The notes under the pieces: generated by a model
Seen by the model: only the letters and a program-made list of their open reading frames with translations
Told to the model about the DNA's origin: nothing
The model's database searches: none
Position numbers and translations under genes: made by a program
Assembly (NCBI GenBank): GCA_030427215.1
Contig: JAUHXB010000067.1
Coordinates: 1-6,666 of the forward strand
Length of the DNA: 6,666 nucleotides
Direction: 5' to 3'
From: Alphaproteobacteria bacterium
GTDB lineage: Bacteria > Pseudomonadota > Alphaproteobacteria > Micavibrionales > UBA1664
Shown: positions 1 to 5,592 of the stretch, in pieces
Position numbering within the stretch: the stretch's first letter is position 1
How the letters are laid out: each line of letters begins with the position of its first letter

Positions 1-550
1 TGAAAGCCAATTGCCGTGTTGGTTCTGCTTGCCCATTTGGACATGAAACCCCTACCGTAAGATTACTATTCATTTTTTTGGGTTTACCGCAATTCGTAAC
101 AATGAAAATAGTTCGAGATAGATCAGATTGCGATAGATTTGCAGGCAAACGCTGCATAACTTGCGAAGCTGTTTTTTTACCATTTAAATATTGTCTCTTT
201 AACCCTCCGCCTGATACAAATGCAAAACAGGTTGTTAAACCATTTACAAGCAGCATTTTAAATATTGGCCCTTGCATTCCTGTAATTTCATCACGTGAAC
301 CCTCGTTTCTAGTGCTTTCAAATGACATTAAATCTTCTGGAATATTATCAAATGTCCATCCATCTGCCAGCGAGGCAATAAGGGCATCGGCTACCAGAGA
401 CTTCATCGTCCTTGCCCCTCCATAGATTAAAATTTCATATGGTTTTGACCAATCATGATTGAGCAAATGTGGCTTTAAACGCGCCCCTTGCGTAAAACAA
501 GTTCGGGCAAACCCTGTGCGATTATCTGTTGTGGCTTTTGTAATATGCAT
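1..550 (-). CDS. Partial CDS, unknown protein with P-loop-like motif (3' end outside window)
   Basis: An uninterrupted minus-strand frame of 183 codons runs from an ATG at 550-548 off the left edge. An in-frame TAA lies 9 nt upstream of this ATG, so the start cannot move far upstream. The product begins MHITKATTDN. After about 38 residues a hydrophobic strand, YEILIY, leads into GGARTMKS at residues 44-51. This resembles a Walker A loop (GxxxxGKS) with Met in place of the last Gly, and it is followed by a helix-like stretch. A second strand-like segment, TIFIVTN, is at 147-153. I do not recognise the family; a divergent P-loop NTPase is possible but unproven. The start is supported by a promoter ending right at the ATG. 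An alternative start is Met49 (406-404), which has GGAGG and AAGGA just upstream, but it would cut through the P-loop-like motif. The gene lies 38 nt downstream of yihY on the same strand. Confidence 0.7.
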   Translation of the reverse strand, partial: MHITKATTDNRTGFARTCFTQGARLKPHLLNHDWSKPYEILIYGGARTMKSLVADALIASLADGWTFDNIPEDLMSFESTRNEGSRDEITGMQGPIFKMLLVNGLTTCFAFVSGGGLKRQYLNGKKTASQVMQRLPANLSQSDLSRTIFIVTNCGKPKKMNSNLTVGVSCPNGQAEPTRQLAF

Positions 551-557
551 AGATACT

Positions 558-585
558 ATTTAATGATTTGTTTTAAATATGTCAA
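558..585 (-). promoter_or_regulatory. Sigma70-type promoter of the partial left-edge gene
   Basis: On the minus strand a perfect TTGACA (580-585) is followed after 16 nt by TTAAAT (558-563), a 4/6 match to TATAAT. The -10 box ends 7 nt before the ATG at 550, so transcription would start at or next to the start codon and give a leaderless mRNA. It sits in the short gap after the yihY stop codon, so the downstream gene need not depend on yihY transcription. Only sequence matches support it. Confidence 0.5.
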
Positions 586-588
586 TAT

Positions 589-1479
589 TTATTGTGGTTT
601 AGTAACTGATTTCTTCGCGATGTCGCTTTCGGCCTTGGCTTTACCCCCTGTGGCCCATTCCATGTGGGCGCGGGTTGTATGGGCGCCCAGTAATAAAATC
701 ATAAAGGCATAAGACACCCATAACATCATAAGGGTTATCGATCCGGCCGCGCCGAAAGCCGATTGAGGGTCGGCAATTGAAAAATAGGCGGTGATAATAC
801 TTTGTCCAAGTGTGAAAAACACCGCCGATACGCATGCACCAATAACGGATGACAGCCATAAAATTTGGGCATCTGGGACAATTTTGAATATAAGAGTGAA
901 CAGGGACACAACAATGCCAAACATCACGGCCTTGTTCACAATCAACATGGAATTGATATTAATGAATGGAATTTGGATGGCGATATAATCGGCGAGGATG
1001 CTGAGCAATGATGTTACGGACAATGTCACCAACAACATAAAGCCGACAAAAAGAACCAAAGCCAGAGACATCAGGCGTTTTTTGACCACTCGCCAAAAGC
1101 CAGATGATTTTTTAATTTCAACATCCCAAATGTAATTCAGCGACCTTTGCAATTGCATAAAAAATCGCGTTGCCCCAAACAGGATGGTCACCGCACCAAC
1201 AATCAACATCACGAAATTTGTCTTTTGCAAATCCAATGTCGTCATTGTGGATTTTAAATTGAGGGATAAATCTTGTCCGATAAAATTGGATATCATCTGA
1301 TCAATTTCGGCATCAACGGTTGCCCGCTCATAAAATAGCGACGCCATAAACGACATGATGATAATTAATCCCGGCAATGAAAAAACGGCATAATACGCCG
1401 CCGCCGCGGATTGGGAGAACGAGTGTTCATTCAACCACGCGGAAAGGATATTTTTTATGATTTTATAAAGTTGTTTCAT
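589..1479 (-). CDS. yihY: YihY/BrkB family inner-membrane protein
   Basis: This 296-residue protein belongs to the YihY/BrkB family (formerly mis-named ribonuclease BN), polytopic inner-membrane proteins whose transport or envelope role is not settled. The length is normal. The N-terminal signature is present: an amphipathic segment, then FSQSAAAAYYAVFSLPGLII at about 21-40. So are the central GATRFFMQLQRSLNYIWDV (about 102-120) and the C-terminal FGAAGSITLMMLWVSYAFMI with LLLGAHTTRA (about 242-271). Six membrane segments are visible at about 28-49, 89-108, 137-162, 178-199, 206-229 and 243-266. A charged, Lys/Ala-rich tail follows, probably cytoplasmic. No clear Shine-Dalgarno precedes the ATG. 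A TTGACA at 1512-1517 on the minus strand could be a -35 box, but I see no convincing -10 at the right spacing. It is divergent from the rimB-rimK operon. A second, truncated copy of its first 54 codons lies at 4019-4180. Confidence 0.92.
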   Translation of the reverse strand: MKQLYKIIKNILSAWLNEHSFSQSAAAAYYAVFSLPGLIIIMSFMASLFYERATVDAEIDQMISNFIGQDLSLNLKSTMTTLDLQKTNFVMLIVGAVTILFGATRFFMQLQRSLNYIWDVEIKKSSGFWRVVKKRLMSLALVLFVGFMLLVTLSVTSLLSILADYIAIQIPFININSMLIVNKAVMFGIVVSLFTLIFKIVPDAQILWLSSVIGACVSAVFFTLGQSIITAYFSIADPQSAFGAAGSITLMMLWVSYAFMILLLGAHTTRAHMEWATGGKAKAESDIAKKSVTKPQ

Positions 1480-1550
1480 GATGCCTATGAATTTGCAGTT
1501 TATGGCGATAATGTCAAATCATACTCTCATTTTTATCATCTTGCCATTTC

Positions 1551-1556
1551 TATAAA
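1551..1556 (+). promoter_or_regulatory. Possible -10 box of the rimB-rimK operon
   Basis: TATAAA lies 14 nt before the ATG at 1571 in the 91-nt divergent gap between yihY and the operon. No recognisable -35 lies at 16-18 nt spacing. If used, the leader would be only about 8 nt to ATG 1571, or about 26 nt to ATG 1589. Confidence 0.3.
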
Positions 1557-1570
1557 ACCAACGAATACTC

Positions 1571-2008
1571 ATGGATATGAAGCAAAAAATGATTATTGGG
1601 CGATATGAATTATGTGATTTGCCTGAATTAGAAATTGTGGGAATGCGGGCGAGAATTGATACAGGCGCAAAGACAACCGCCTTGCATGCCTATAACATCG
1701 AAACATCGGTTGGTGATGATGGTCAAGAACAGGTAACATTCAACACTCACCCAGATAATAAACGCCATAAAAAGGCACCCAAAATAACTCTGCCACTGGT
1801 TGAAAAACGTAAAATTATCAGCTCTAATGGTATAAAAGAAGAGCGATTAATTGTAAAAATTAAAATCAAGATGGGTGAGAAAAAATTTTCAACAAATGTG
1901 TCGTTAACTTCACGTCATAAAATGACATTTCCTCTTTTAATAGGGCGCAACACTTTGCAAAAGGGTAAATTTATAGTAGATGTGTCACTTACCCGTCGTC
2001 TTGGATAG
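1571..2008 (+). CDS. rimB: RimB-type retropepsin-like ("ATP-dependent zinc protease") family protein
   Basis: This 145-residue protein is of the family annotated as putative ATP-dependent zinc protease, which has a retropepsin-like fold and is often encoded next to RimK. The hallmark ARIDTGAKTTALHA (about 27-40) carries the aspartyl-protease-like DTGA loop. The family C-terminal block follows: MTFPLLIGRNTL (about 118-129), then KFIVDVSL. In Pseudomonas the homologous RimB has been reported to act with RimK on the glutamate tail of ribosomal protein S6, and the same role is inferred here from position. It is the first gene of the operon, with 18 nt to rimK. The start is uncertain: Met1, Met3 (1577) and Met7 (1589) all precede the conserved IIGRYEL, and no Shine-Dalgarno decides between them. 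Met3 would give an MKQK-type N-terminus common in the family. The middle (about residues 50-85) is rich in Lys and His. Confidence 0.85.
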   Translation: MDMKQKMIIGRYELCDLPELEIVGMRARIDTGAKTTALHAYNIETSVGDDGQEQVTFNTHPDNKRHKKAPKITLPLVEKRKIISSNGIKEERLIVKIKIKMGEKKFSTNVSLTSRHKMTFPLLIGRNTLQKGKFIVDVSLTRRLG

Positions 2009-2026
2009 ACAGAAAGATTTTTATTT

Positions 2027-2926
2027 ATGCGTATCGCCCTTTTGGCCTCTAATCCTAATTTATATTCAAACAAACGATTGATTGAGTCCGCAACAGAACG
2101 CGGTCACGACATTGATTTCATCGCGATTAAAGATTGTTATATGGATATTACGGCCAGCAAGCCTGAGATTCACTATCGTGGTGGTGAAATTTTAAAATCT
2201 TATGATGTTGTGATCCCTCGTATTCGGCCATCTGCAACATTTTACGGGACATCTGTTTTACGGCAATTTGCGGCGCAAGGGGCATATTGCCTGAATGGCC
2301 CTGTGGCGATTGGACGGTCGAGAGATAAACTGAGAACACTTCAGATTTTAAGCGGTCAAGGTGTTAATATTCCAAAAACAGGGTTCGCCGATTCACCCAG
2401 AGATACAAAAGACCTGATTAAAATGATAGGTGGCGCCCCTTTAATTGTAAAATTATTGGAAGGTACACAAGGTATAGGTGTCGTGTTGGCGGAAACCAAT
2501 AAGGCCGCGGAAAGTGTTATTAACGCATTTAAAAGCCTTAAGGCTCAAATTTTAGTACAAGAGTTTATTGCGGAATCAAAAGGGGTCGATCTTCGTCTTT
2601 TTGTTATTGGTAATAAAGTTGTCGCGGCGATGGAACGACGCGCAGCCAAAGGCGAATTTCGTGCCAATATCCATATGGGTGGTACGGGGCATAAAGCAAA
2701 AATCACCCCCGAAGAGCGCGCCATGGCCATAAAGGCCGCAAAGGCGATGGAATTACGTGTTGCGGGTGTCGATATTATTCGATCAGATCGCGGACCAATG
2801 ATTTTGGAAATCAATTCATCTCCTGGGTTGGAAGGAGTTGAGGGCGCAACAAATATCGATATTGCCGCCAAAATGATTGAACATGCCGAAAAACATTACA
2901 ATACAAAATCAAAGGTCAGTACATAA
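2027..2926 (+). CDS. rimK: RimK, ribosomal protein S6--L-glutamate ligase
   Basis: This ATP-grasp ligase adds glutamate residues to the C-terminus of ribosomal protein S6 in the cytoplasm, tuning ribosome function. Its 299 residues match the usual length of about 300. The N-terminal domain starts [10 protein letters not shown]. The conserved segments [19 protein letters not shown] (about 63-81) and [13 protein letters not shown] (about 90-102) follow. The ATP-binding loop [12 protein letters not shown] (about 141-152) carries the nucleotide-contacting Lys142. [18 protein letters not shown] is at about 178-195 and [10 protein letters not shown] at about 210-219. The metal-binding end of the ATP-grasp site is at AGVDI (Asp249) and [12 protein letters not shown] (Glu261, Asn263). 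All key residues seem intact. It lies 18 nt after rimB and its stop is 1 nt from the next ATG, so the three genes are almost certainly cotranscribed, with likely translational coupling to the carboxypeptidase. There is no strong Shine-Dalgarno. Confidence 0.96.
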   Translation: MRIALLASNPNLYSNKRLIESATERGHDIDFIAIKDCYMDITASKPEIHYRGGEILKSYDVVIPRIRPSATFYGTSVLRQFAAQGAYCLNGPVAIGRSRDKLRTLQILSGQGVNIPKTGFADSPRDTKDLIKMIGGAPLIVKLLEGTQGIGVVLAETNKAAESVINAFKSLKAQILVQEFIAESKGVDLRLFVIGNKVVAAMERRAAKGEFRANIHMGGTGHKAKITPEERAMAIKAAKAMELRVAGVDIIRSDRGPMILEINSSPGLEGVEGATNIDIAAKMIEHAEKHYNTKSKVST

Positions 2927-2927
2927 A

Positions 2928-3881
2928 ATGGCCAAAGATATCATCATTAATGATGACATTATCAAACAAGGCGAACGTAAACACATTCATCTGGAAATTG
3001 CGCGTTTGTATGATTCAACCGAAATGTCGCTAGATATCGAGGTTACAAGAGGAAAAGAAGATGGGCCTGTCTTGTTTTTATCAGCGGCGGCACATGGTGA
3101 TGAAATTAATGGAACGGAAATTATTCGCCGTATTTTGGCCTCTCAATCTCTTAACGACATTAAGGGGACGGTGATTGCCGTACCTATCGTCAATGCCTAT
3201 GGCTTTAATACAAAATCCCGATATTTACCTGATCGTCGTGATTTAAACAGATGTTTCCCTGGATCATCCGAAGGGTCATTGGCCGCGCGTTTGGCGGATG
3301 TGTTTATTCGGGACGTGGTGGATCAATCAACCCATGGTATTGATTTTCATACAGGTGCGATTAACCGTACAAATTGGCCGCAAATTCGTGCGTGTTTGGA
3401 TGATACAGAGGTCTCAAAAATGGCAAAAGATTTTGCCGCGCCCGTTATATTAAATGAACAATTACGCGAAGGGTCGTTAAGGGAATATTGCTATAACAAT
3501 AATGTACCCATTATATTGTTTGAAGGTGGCGAGGCCCTAAGGTTTCAAAAAAACGCCATACAATCTGGATTTGATGGTACATTACGCGTGATGGCGGGGT
3601 TGGGCATGATTGATCCATCGGCATTACCTGTGCCTGAAACAAATCCTCAGTATTTAAAAAATAATTATTGGGTTCGCGCCCCGCAAAGCGGTATTTTAAT
3701 CACCAAGAAACAATTAGGTGAATCCGTTGAAAAAAATGATGTTCTTGGCGTCATCACAAACGCTTTTGGGCAATATTCGGTTGATATAACGGCCTCCAAC
3801 GCGGGGGTTATCATCGGTGCAACAACGTCACCTTTACTCAACCAAGGCGACGCGGCATATCATATTGCGCAACGGGAATAG
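2928..3881 (+). CDS. M14-type zinc carboxypeptidase, succinylglutamate desuccinylase/aspartoacylase family
   Basis: This 317-residue zinc hydrolase belongs to the AstE/AspA branch of the M14 carboxypeptidases. Zinc ligands are visible in AHGDEINGTE (His56, Glu59) and DFHTG (His141). The substrate-binding motif DLNRCFPG (105-112) is present, as is the catalytic Glu in FEGGE (Glu199). A beta-rich C-terminal domain (about 245-317) with WVRAPQSGIL resembles the barrel that follows the catalytic domain in this family. I chose the ATG at 2928, 1 nt after the rimK stop, over an in-frame ATG at 2877 inside rimK, because it gives tight operon spacing and drops 17 residues unlike the family. It is unlikely to serve arginine catabolism, since no ast genes are nearby. 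In this position the substrate may be a glutamylated or acyl-amino-acid product linked to RimK, but this is inference. No strong terminator follows; a weak nested hairpin is at 3904-3933. Confidence 0.92.
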   Translation: MAKDIIINDDIIKQGERKHIHLEIARLYDSTEMSLDIEVTRGKEDGPVLFLSAAAHGDEINGTEIIRRILASQSLNDIKGTVIAVPIVNAYGFNTKSRYLPDRRDLNRCFPGSSEGSLAARLADVFIRDVVDQSTHGIDFHTGAINRTNWPQIRACLDDTEVSKMAKDFAAPVILNEQLREGSLREYCYNNNVPIILFEGGEALRFQKNAIQSGFDGTLRVMAGLGMIDPSALPVPETNPQYLKNNYWVRAPQSGILITKKQLGESVEKNDVLGVITNAFGQYSVDITASNAGVIIGATTSPLLNQGDAAYHIAQRE

Positions 3882-3903
3882 AATATTTCCGATGTTATTT
3901 TGG

Positions 3904-3933
3904 TGGGTATATGGGATGATCCTGTTCTACCCA
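3904..3933. other. Nested inverted repeat after the rim operon
   Basis: TGGGTA (3904-3909) pairs with TACCCA (3928-3933), and inside them GGAT (3914-3917) pairs with ATCC (3919-3922). It starts 22 nt after the carboxypeptidase stop. No T-run follows on either strand, so it is not a textbook intrinsic terminator. It might stabilise the 3' end or be chance. Confidence 0.3.
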
Positions 3934-3945
3934 GAACCCAAGTTA

Positions 3946-4021
3946 TATTTAGGGATAATGACCATAACGGGTGATTTATGTTCATTCACTGTTGGTACTT
4001 CAAAGGCACCGCGTCGAGCGT
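3946..4021 (-). repeat. 76-bp direct repeat, copy A: displaced 3' end of the GNAT-like gene
   Basis: This matches 5122-5197 at 74 of 76 positions in the same orientation. Read on the minus strand in the GNAT-like frame it encodes the last ~24 residues of that protein (from ARRGAFEVPT to IIPK). Both mismatches (3960 and 3966) are silent third-position changes. Here the stop is replaced by a Tyr codon and the frame runs on for YNLGSG to a TAG at 3927-3929. The rest of the GNAT-like gene is absent; the next sequence is the yihY fragment. Confidence 0.9.
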
Positions 4022-4180
4022 TGCGCGTTCGTAAAATAGTGACGCCATGAACGACATGATGATAATCAAACCAGGCAGGGAGAATACGGCATAATAGGCC
4101 GCCGCCGCACTTTGCGAAAAGGATTGTTCATTCAACCATGCACCGAGAATGTTTTTTATGATTTTGTAAATTTGGGTCAT
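3986..4180 (-). pseudogene. Truncated second yihY, fused out of frame to a GNAT-like 3' end
   Basis: The minus-strand frame encodes 64 residues. The first 54 match the N-terminus of the full YihY (589-1479), with only 4 amino-acid differences (positions 2, 4, 13, 19). About 23 further codons differ silently, so both copies were under protein-level selection for a long time and this is not a fresh duplication. After about codon 54, near 4019-4021, homology switches to copy A of the 76-bp repeat, read in the wrong frame (AVPLKYQQ, then TGA). Only the amphipathic helix and first membrane segment remain, so it should not work as a YihY protein. It keeps a -10 box and ATG and may still be expressed as a short membrane peptide. 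It is divergent from the 4246 gene. Confidence 0.85.
4019..4180 (-). repeat. Duplicated yihY 5' segment (partner 1318-1479)
   Basis: This 162-bp segment covers codons 1-54 of a YihY-type protein and aligns without gaps to the first 54 codons of the gene at 589-1479. Nucleotide identity is only about 80-85%, whereas 50 of 54 residues are identical. The left boundary is blurred by ACGCTCGACGC, which could belong to either the yihY or the GNAT-like parent. Confidence 0.85.
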
Positions 4181-4188
4181 TAATCAAT

Positions 4189-4194
4189 ATTATA
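4189..4194 (-). promoter_or_regulatory. -10 box upstream of the yihY fragment
   Basis: A perfect TATAAT on the minus strand lies 8 nt before the ATG at 4180, which would give a leaderless or nearly leaderless transcript. No good -35 lies at 16-18 nt spacing. It lies in the 65-bp AT-rich divergent gap shared with the 4246 gene. Confidence 0.45.
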
Positions 4195-4231
4195 GGTTAT
4201 TTTTAGTTTAATTAAATTTTAATTTATTTGC

Positions 4232-4237
4232 GATAAT
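4232..4237 (+). promoter_or_regulatory. -10 box upstream of the 4246 gene
   Basis: GATAAT (5/6 match) lies 8 nt before the ATG at 4246, again fitting a leaderless start. The -35 region is AT-rich without a clear hexamer. The surrounding GCGATAATGT (4230-4239) also occurs at 1505-1514 upstream of the intact yihY. Confidence 0.4.
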
Positions 4238-4245
4238 GTATTTTA

Positions 4246-4959
4246 ATGGGACGGAATAGGCCAATTAAAAGTAGAGTTATAAAGCGAACACCTGATGTTC
4301 GTGGTCAAATTCATGCGGCAATTTCCAAACGTGAAAATCAGATGGGTGATGAAGTTCAATTCCTTCAAGATCAGCTGAATGCAGGTGATGAAAGCGTTGA
4401 AAAATTAAAAGAACAAATTGTCGCAACGAAACGATCAAACAACACAACACGCGTTGGCGCTTTAGCTGCTGTTGCTGCTGGAACATTGGCAACAAACCTA
4501 ACTATTTTACAGGGAAGCGAAACAACAACAGATAGCATTCTGAAATATACGATAGTTATAGGGGCTTGCATAGCAGGGGCCTTGATGAACAATCACTTCA
4601 ATAATACTGATATTGCAATGACAGAGATGTTGAAACGTGCCAACGCTTGGTCGCGGCAAGAATTTACACCAGAAGAAATTCAGACTTTTAAGGAATTATA
4701 TGATGAAGTCAAAAAAGATTTTGAAGCAAACCCTAAACTTAAAAACGATGTGAAAAGTAATTTTGTCTTTCAAGCATCTCAGGGTGTAATATTTGCGTTG
4801 GCAATAGCCACCATTGCTTCTGCTGCAGATAAATTTGACTATGATTTTATAGAATCAATATCTCAAAAAATTAAAAATGAAGATAATATTTTAGAAATCG
4901 ATCCTAATGACCCAATATTAAACTCTGGTGAGAATTTGAAGTTTCCGAAGCTTGATTAG
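4246..4959 (+). CDS. Unknown membrane protein with N-terminal coiled coil
   Basis: This 237-residue protein is not one I recognise. The first ~25 residues are basic (Arg/Lys-rich). Residues about 27-63 are charged and heptad-like, a probable coiled coil. Two hydrophobic segments follow as a hairpin, at about 70-88 (VGALAAVAAGTLATNLTIL) and 98-117. A soluble charged helical stretch spans 120-172, including a TPEEIQTFKELYDEVKKDFE helix. A third hydrophobic segment is at 176-194, and an acidic tail rich in Asp/Glu/Asn ends the protein. There are no catalytic motifs, so a structural or membrane-anchoring role is more likely than an enzyme. It lies inside the segment bracketed by the 76-bp repeats, looks more AT-rich than the rim operon, and overlaps the convergent 59-codon gene by 56 nt at its 3' end. 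The coding call rests on its long open frame and coherent membrane/helix pattern. Confidence 0.7.
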   Translation: MGRNRPIKSRVIKRTPDVRGQIHAAISKRENQMGDEVQFLQDQLNAGDESVEKLKEQIVATKRSNNTTRVGALAAVAAGTLATNLTILQGSETTTDSILKYTIVIGACIAGALMNNHFNNTDIAMTEMLKRANAWSRQEFTPEEIQTFKELYDEVKKDFEANPKLKNDVKSNFVFQASQGVIFALAIATIASAADKFDYDFIESISQKIKNEDNILEIDPNDPILNSGENLKFPKLD

Positions 4960-5083
4960 TCAGCTCGTAATTAAAACCCATTGCTACAATTCCAACAATC
5001 ATTAAAGCCATAGCTCCAGCCATTGAGTATGTCATAATATCATTTATGCTCGCACGATTGTATGCTTTTGTTAATTTTTCCAT
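4904..5083 (-). CDS. Small single-pass membrane protein (59 aa), unknown
   Basis: The minus-strand frame runs from ATG at 5083 to TAG at 4904-4906 and encodes 59 residues. A polar, basic N-terminus (MEKLTKAYNRASINDIM) is followed by one clear membrane segment at about 19-37 (YSMAGAMALMIVGIVAMGF). A short polar tail rich in Asn, Gln and Ser ends the protein. Positive charge before the membrane segment suggests the N-terminus is inside. A well-spaced promoter (TTGCAA, 17 nt, TATAAA) ends 6 nt before the ATG, which favours a real gene. It converges on the 4246 gene, and the two coding ends overlap by 56 nt. No homology is recognised. The size would fit a small regulatory membrane peptide, a holin-like protein or a toxin, but nothing in the sequence decides. 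Confidence 0.55.
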   Translation of the reverse strand: MEKLTKAYNRASINDIMTYSMAGAMALMIVGIVAMGFNYELTNQASETSNSHQSLILGH

Positions 5084-5089
5084 GAAATA

Positions 5090-5118
5090 TTTATACCTAA
5101 ATCCAGGCTCAATTGCAA
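5090..5118 (-). promoter_or_regulatory. Promoter of the 59-aa membrane protein gene
   Basis: Minus strand: TTGCAA (5113-5118, 4/6), a 17-nt spacer, then TATAAA (5090-5095, 5/6). The ATG follows after 6 nt, so the transcript would be leaderless. It lies just downstream of the GNAT-like stop at 5121-5123, at the inner edge of repeat copy B. Confidence 0.5.
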
Positions 5119-5120
5119 AT

Positions 5121-5573
5121 TTATTTAGGGATAATCACCATTACGGGTGATTTATGTTCATTCACTGTTGGTACTTCAAAGGCACCGCGTCGAGCGTAAA
5201 AAGACATTAAATGATTTAAATTCGATAGTGGATTTTCTTTATTGTGGATCGCATCAAAGGGGTGAACATCAAAAATGATCTTAATGCCGTGGCGATTTGC
5301 AATATTACAAAAAAGATTAAAATTTTTTCCGCCATATCCTTTACCAAATGTAATCGACTCTATCGTTTCTAAATAAACGGTATTCCATCCAACCATAGAT
5401 ATTTGAAACGTTACTTGCGAGGCTTCATCCTCGTAAGAATGTATAAAACGTTTGTCATGTTCGTTGAAATATTCATCCAACAACGTAAAAAATTGGCTAA
5501 GCTCAGCCAAAAAGCTACGTTGATCTATCGTCCAATGGTTATTTATAAAGTCTTCTTTTAATGGAACAGGCAT
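5121..5573 (-). CDS. GNAT-like acetyltransferase-fold protein, paralog 2
   Basis: This 150-residue cytoplasmic protein resembles a small GNAT domain. A strand, TVYLETIESI (about 65-74), leads into GKGYGGKNFNLFCNIANRHG (about 77-96), which fits the acetyl-CoA pyrophosphate loop (x-G-x-G-G/A) and its helix. The strand IKIIFDVHPF (97-106) and the late FYARRGAFEV (about 125-134) correspond to the usual YxxxGF end of GNATs. It aligns with the upstream gene at 5593-6006: both share WTxxQRxF near the N-terminus, KGxGGK, IAxxHGI and YxRR. The substrate is unknown. The gap to that gene is 19 nt, so they are probably cotranscribed, although a TATAAG (5581-5586) also precedes this ATG. Its last 76 bp are duplicated at 3946-4021. 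There is no Shine-Dalgarno. Fold assignment is moderate; function is not predicted beyond likely acyl transfer. Confidence 0.72.
   Translation of the reverse strand: MPVPLKEDFINNHWTIDQRSFLAELSQFFTLLDEYFNEHDKRFIHSYEDEASQVTFQISMVGWNTVYLETIESITFGKGYGGKNFNLFCNIANRHGIKIIFDVHPFDAIHNKENPLSNLNHLMSFYARRGAFEVPTVNEHKSPVMVIIPK
5122..5197 (-). repeat. 76-bp direct repeat, copy B: 3' end of the intact GNAT-like gene
   Basis: This is the partner of 3946-4021 (74/76 identical, same orientation). It covers the last ~24 codons and part of the stop codon of the gene at 5121-5573. The two copies start 1176 bp apart and bracket the yihY fragment, the 4246 gene and the 59-aa gene. Confidence 0.9.
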
Positions 5574-5592
5574 AGTAAATCTTATAATTTAT

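Noticed and set aside
78..712. Plus-strand open frames at 78-425 and 488-712
   Set aside because: They lie opposite the partial minus-strand gene (1-550) and the yihY 3' end. Their translations look non-protein-like, and the minus frames have better starts, a promoter or clear homology.
2545..2871. 108-codon minus-strand frame inside rimK
   Set aside because: It is a shadow of the strongly conserved ATP-grasp coding sequence, with no separate promoter or recognisable product.
2877..2927. Upstream in-frame ATG (2877) for the M14 carboxypeptidase
   Set aside because: It would overlap rimK by 50 nt and add 17 residues with no family similarity. The ATG at 2928, 1 nt after the rimK stop, fits better.
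3817..4050. Plus-strand 77-codon frame across the end of the M14 gene and the repeat
   Set aside because: It starts inside the carboxypeptidase gene in another frame and crosses copy A, whose differences from copy B are silent only in the minus-strand GNAT-like frame.
4950..4990. AGCT-containing inverted repeat as a terminator between the convergent genes
   Set aside because: The stem is only about 4-5 bp with a long loop and no T-run, and it lies inside the 59-aa gene.
3946..5197. Insertion sequence or CRISPR explanation for the repeats
   Set aside because: There is no transposase, no terminal inverted repeats, and only two copies 1176 bp apart that encode a protein C-terminus.
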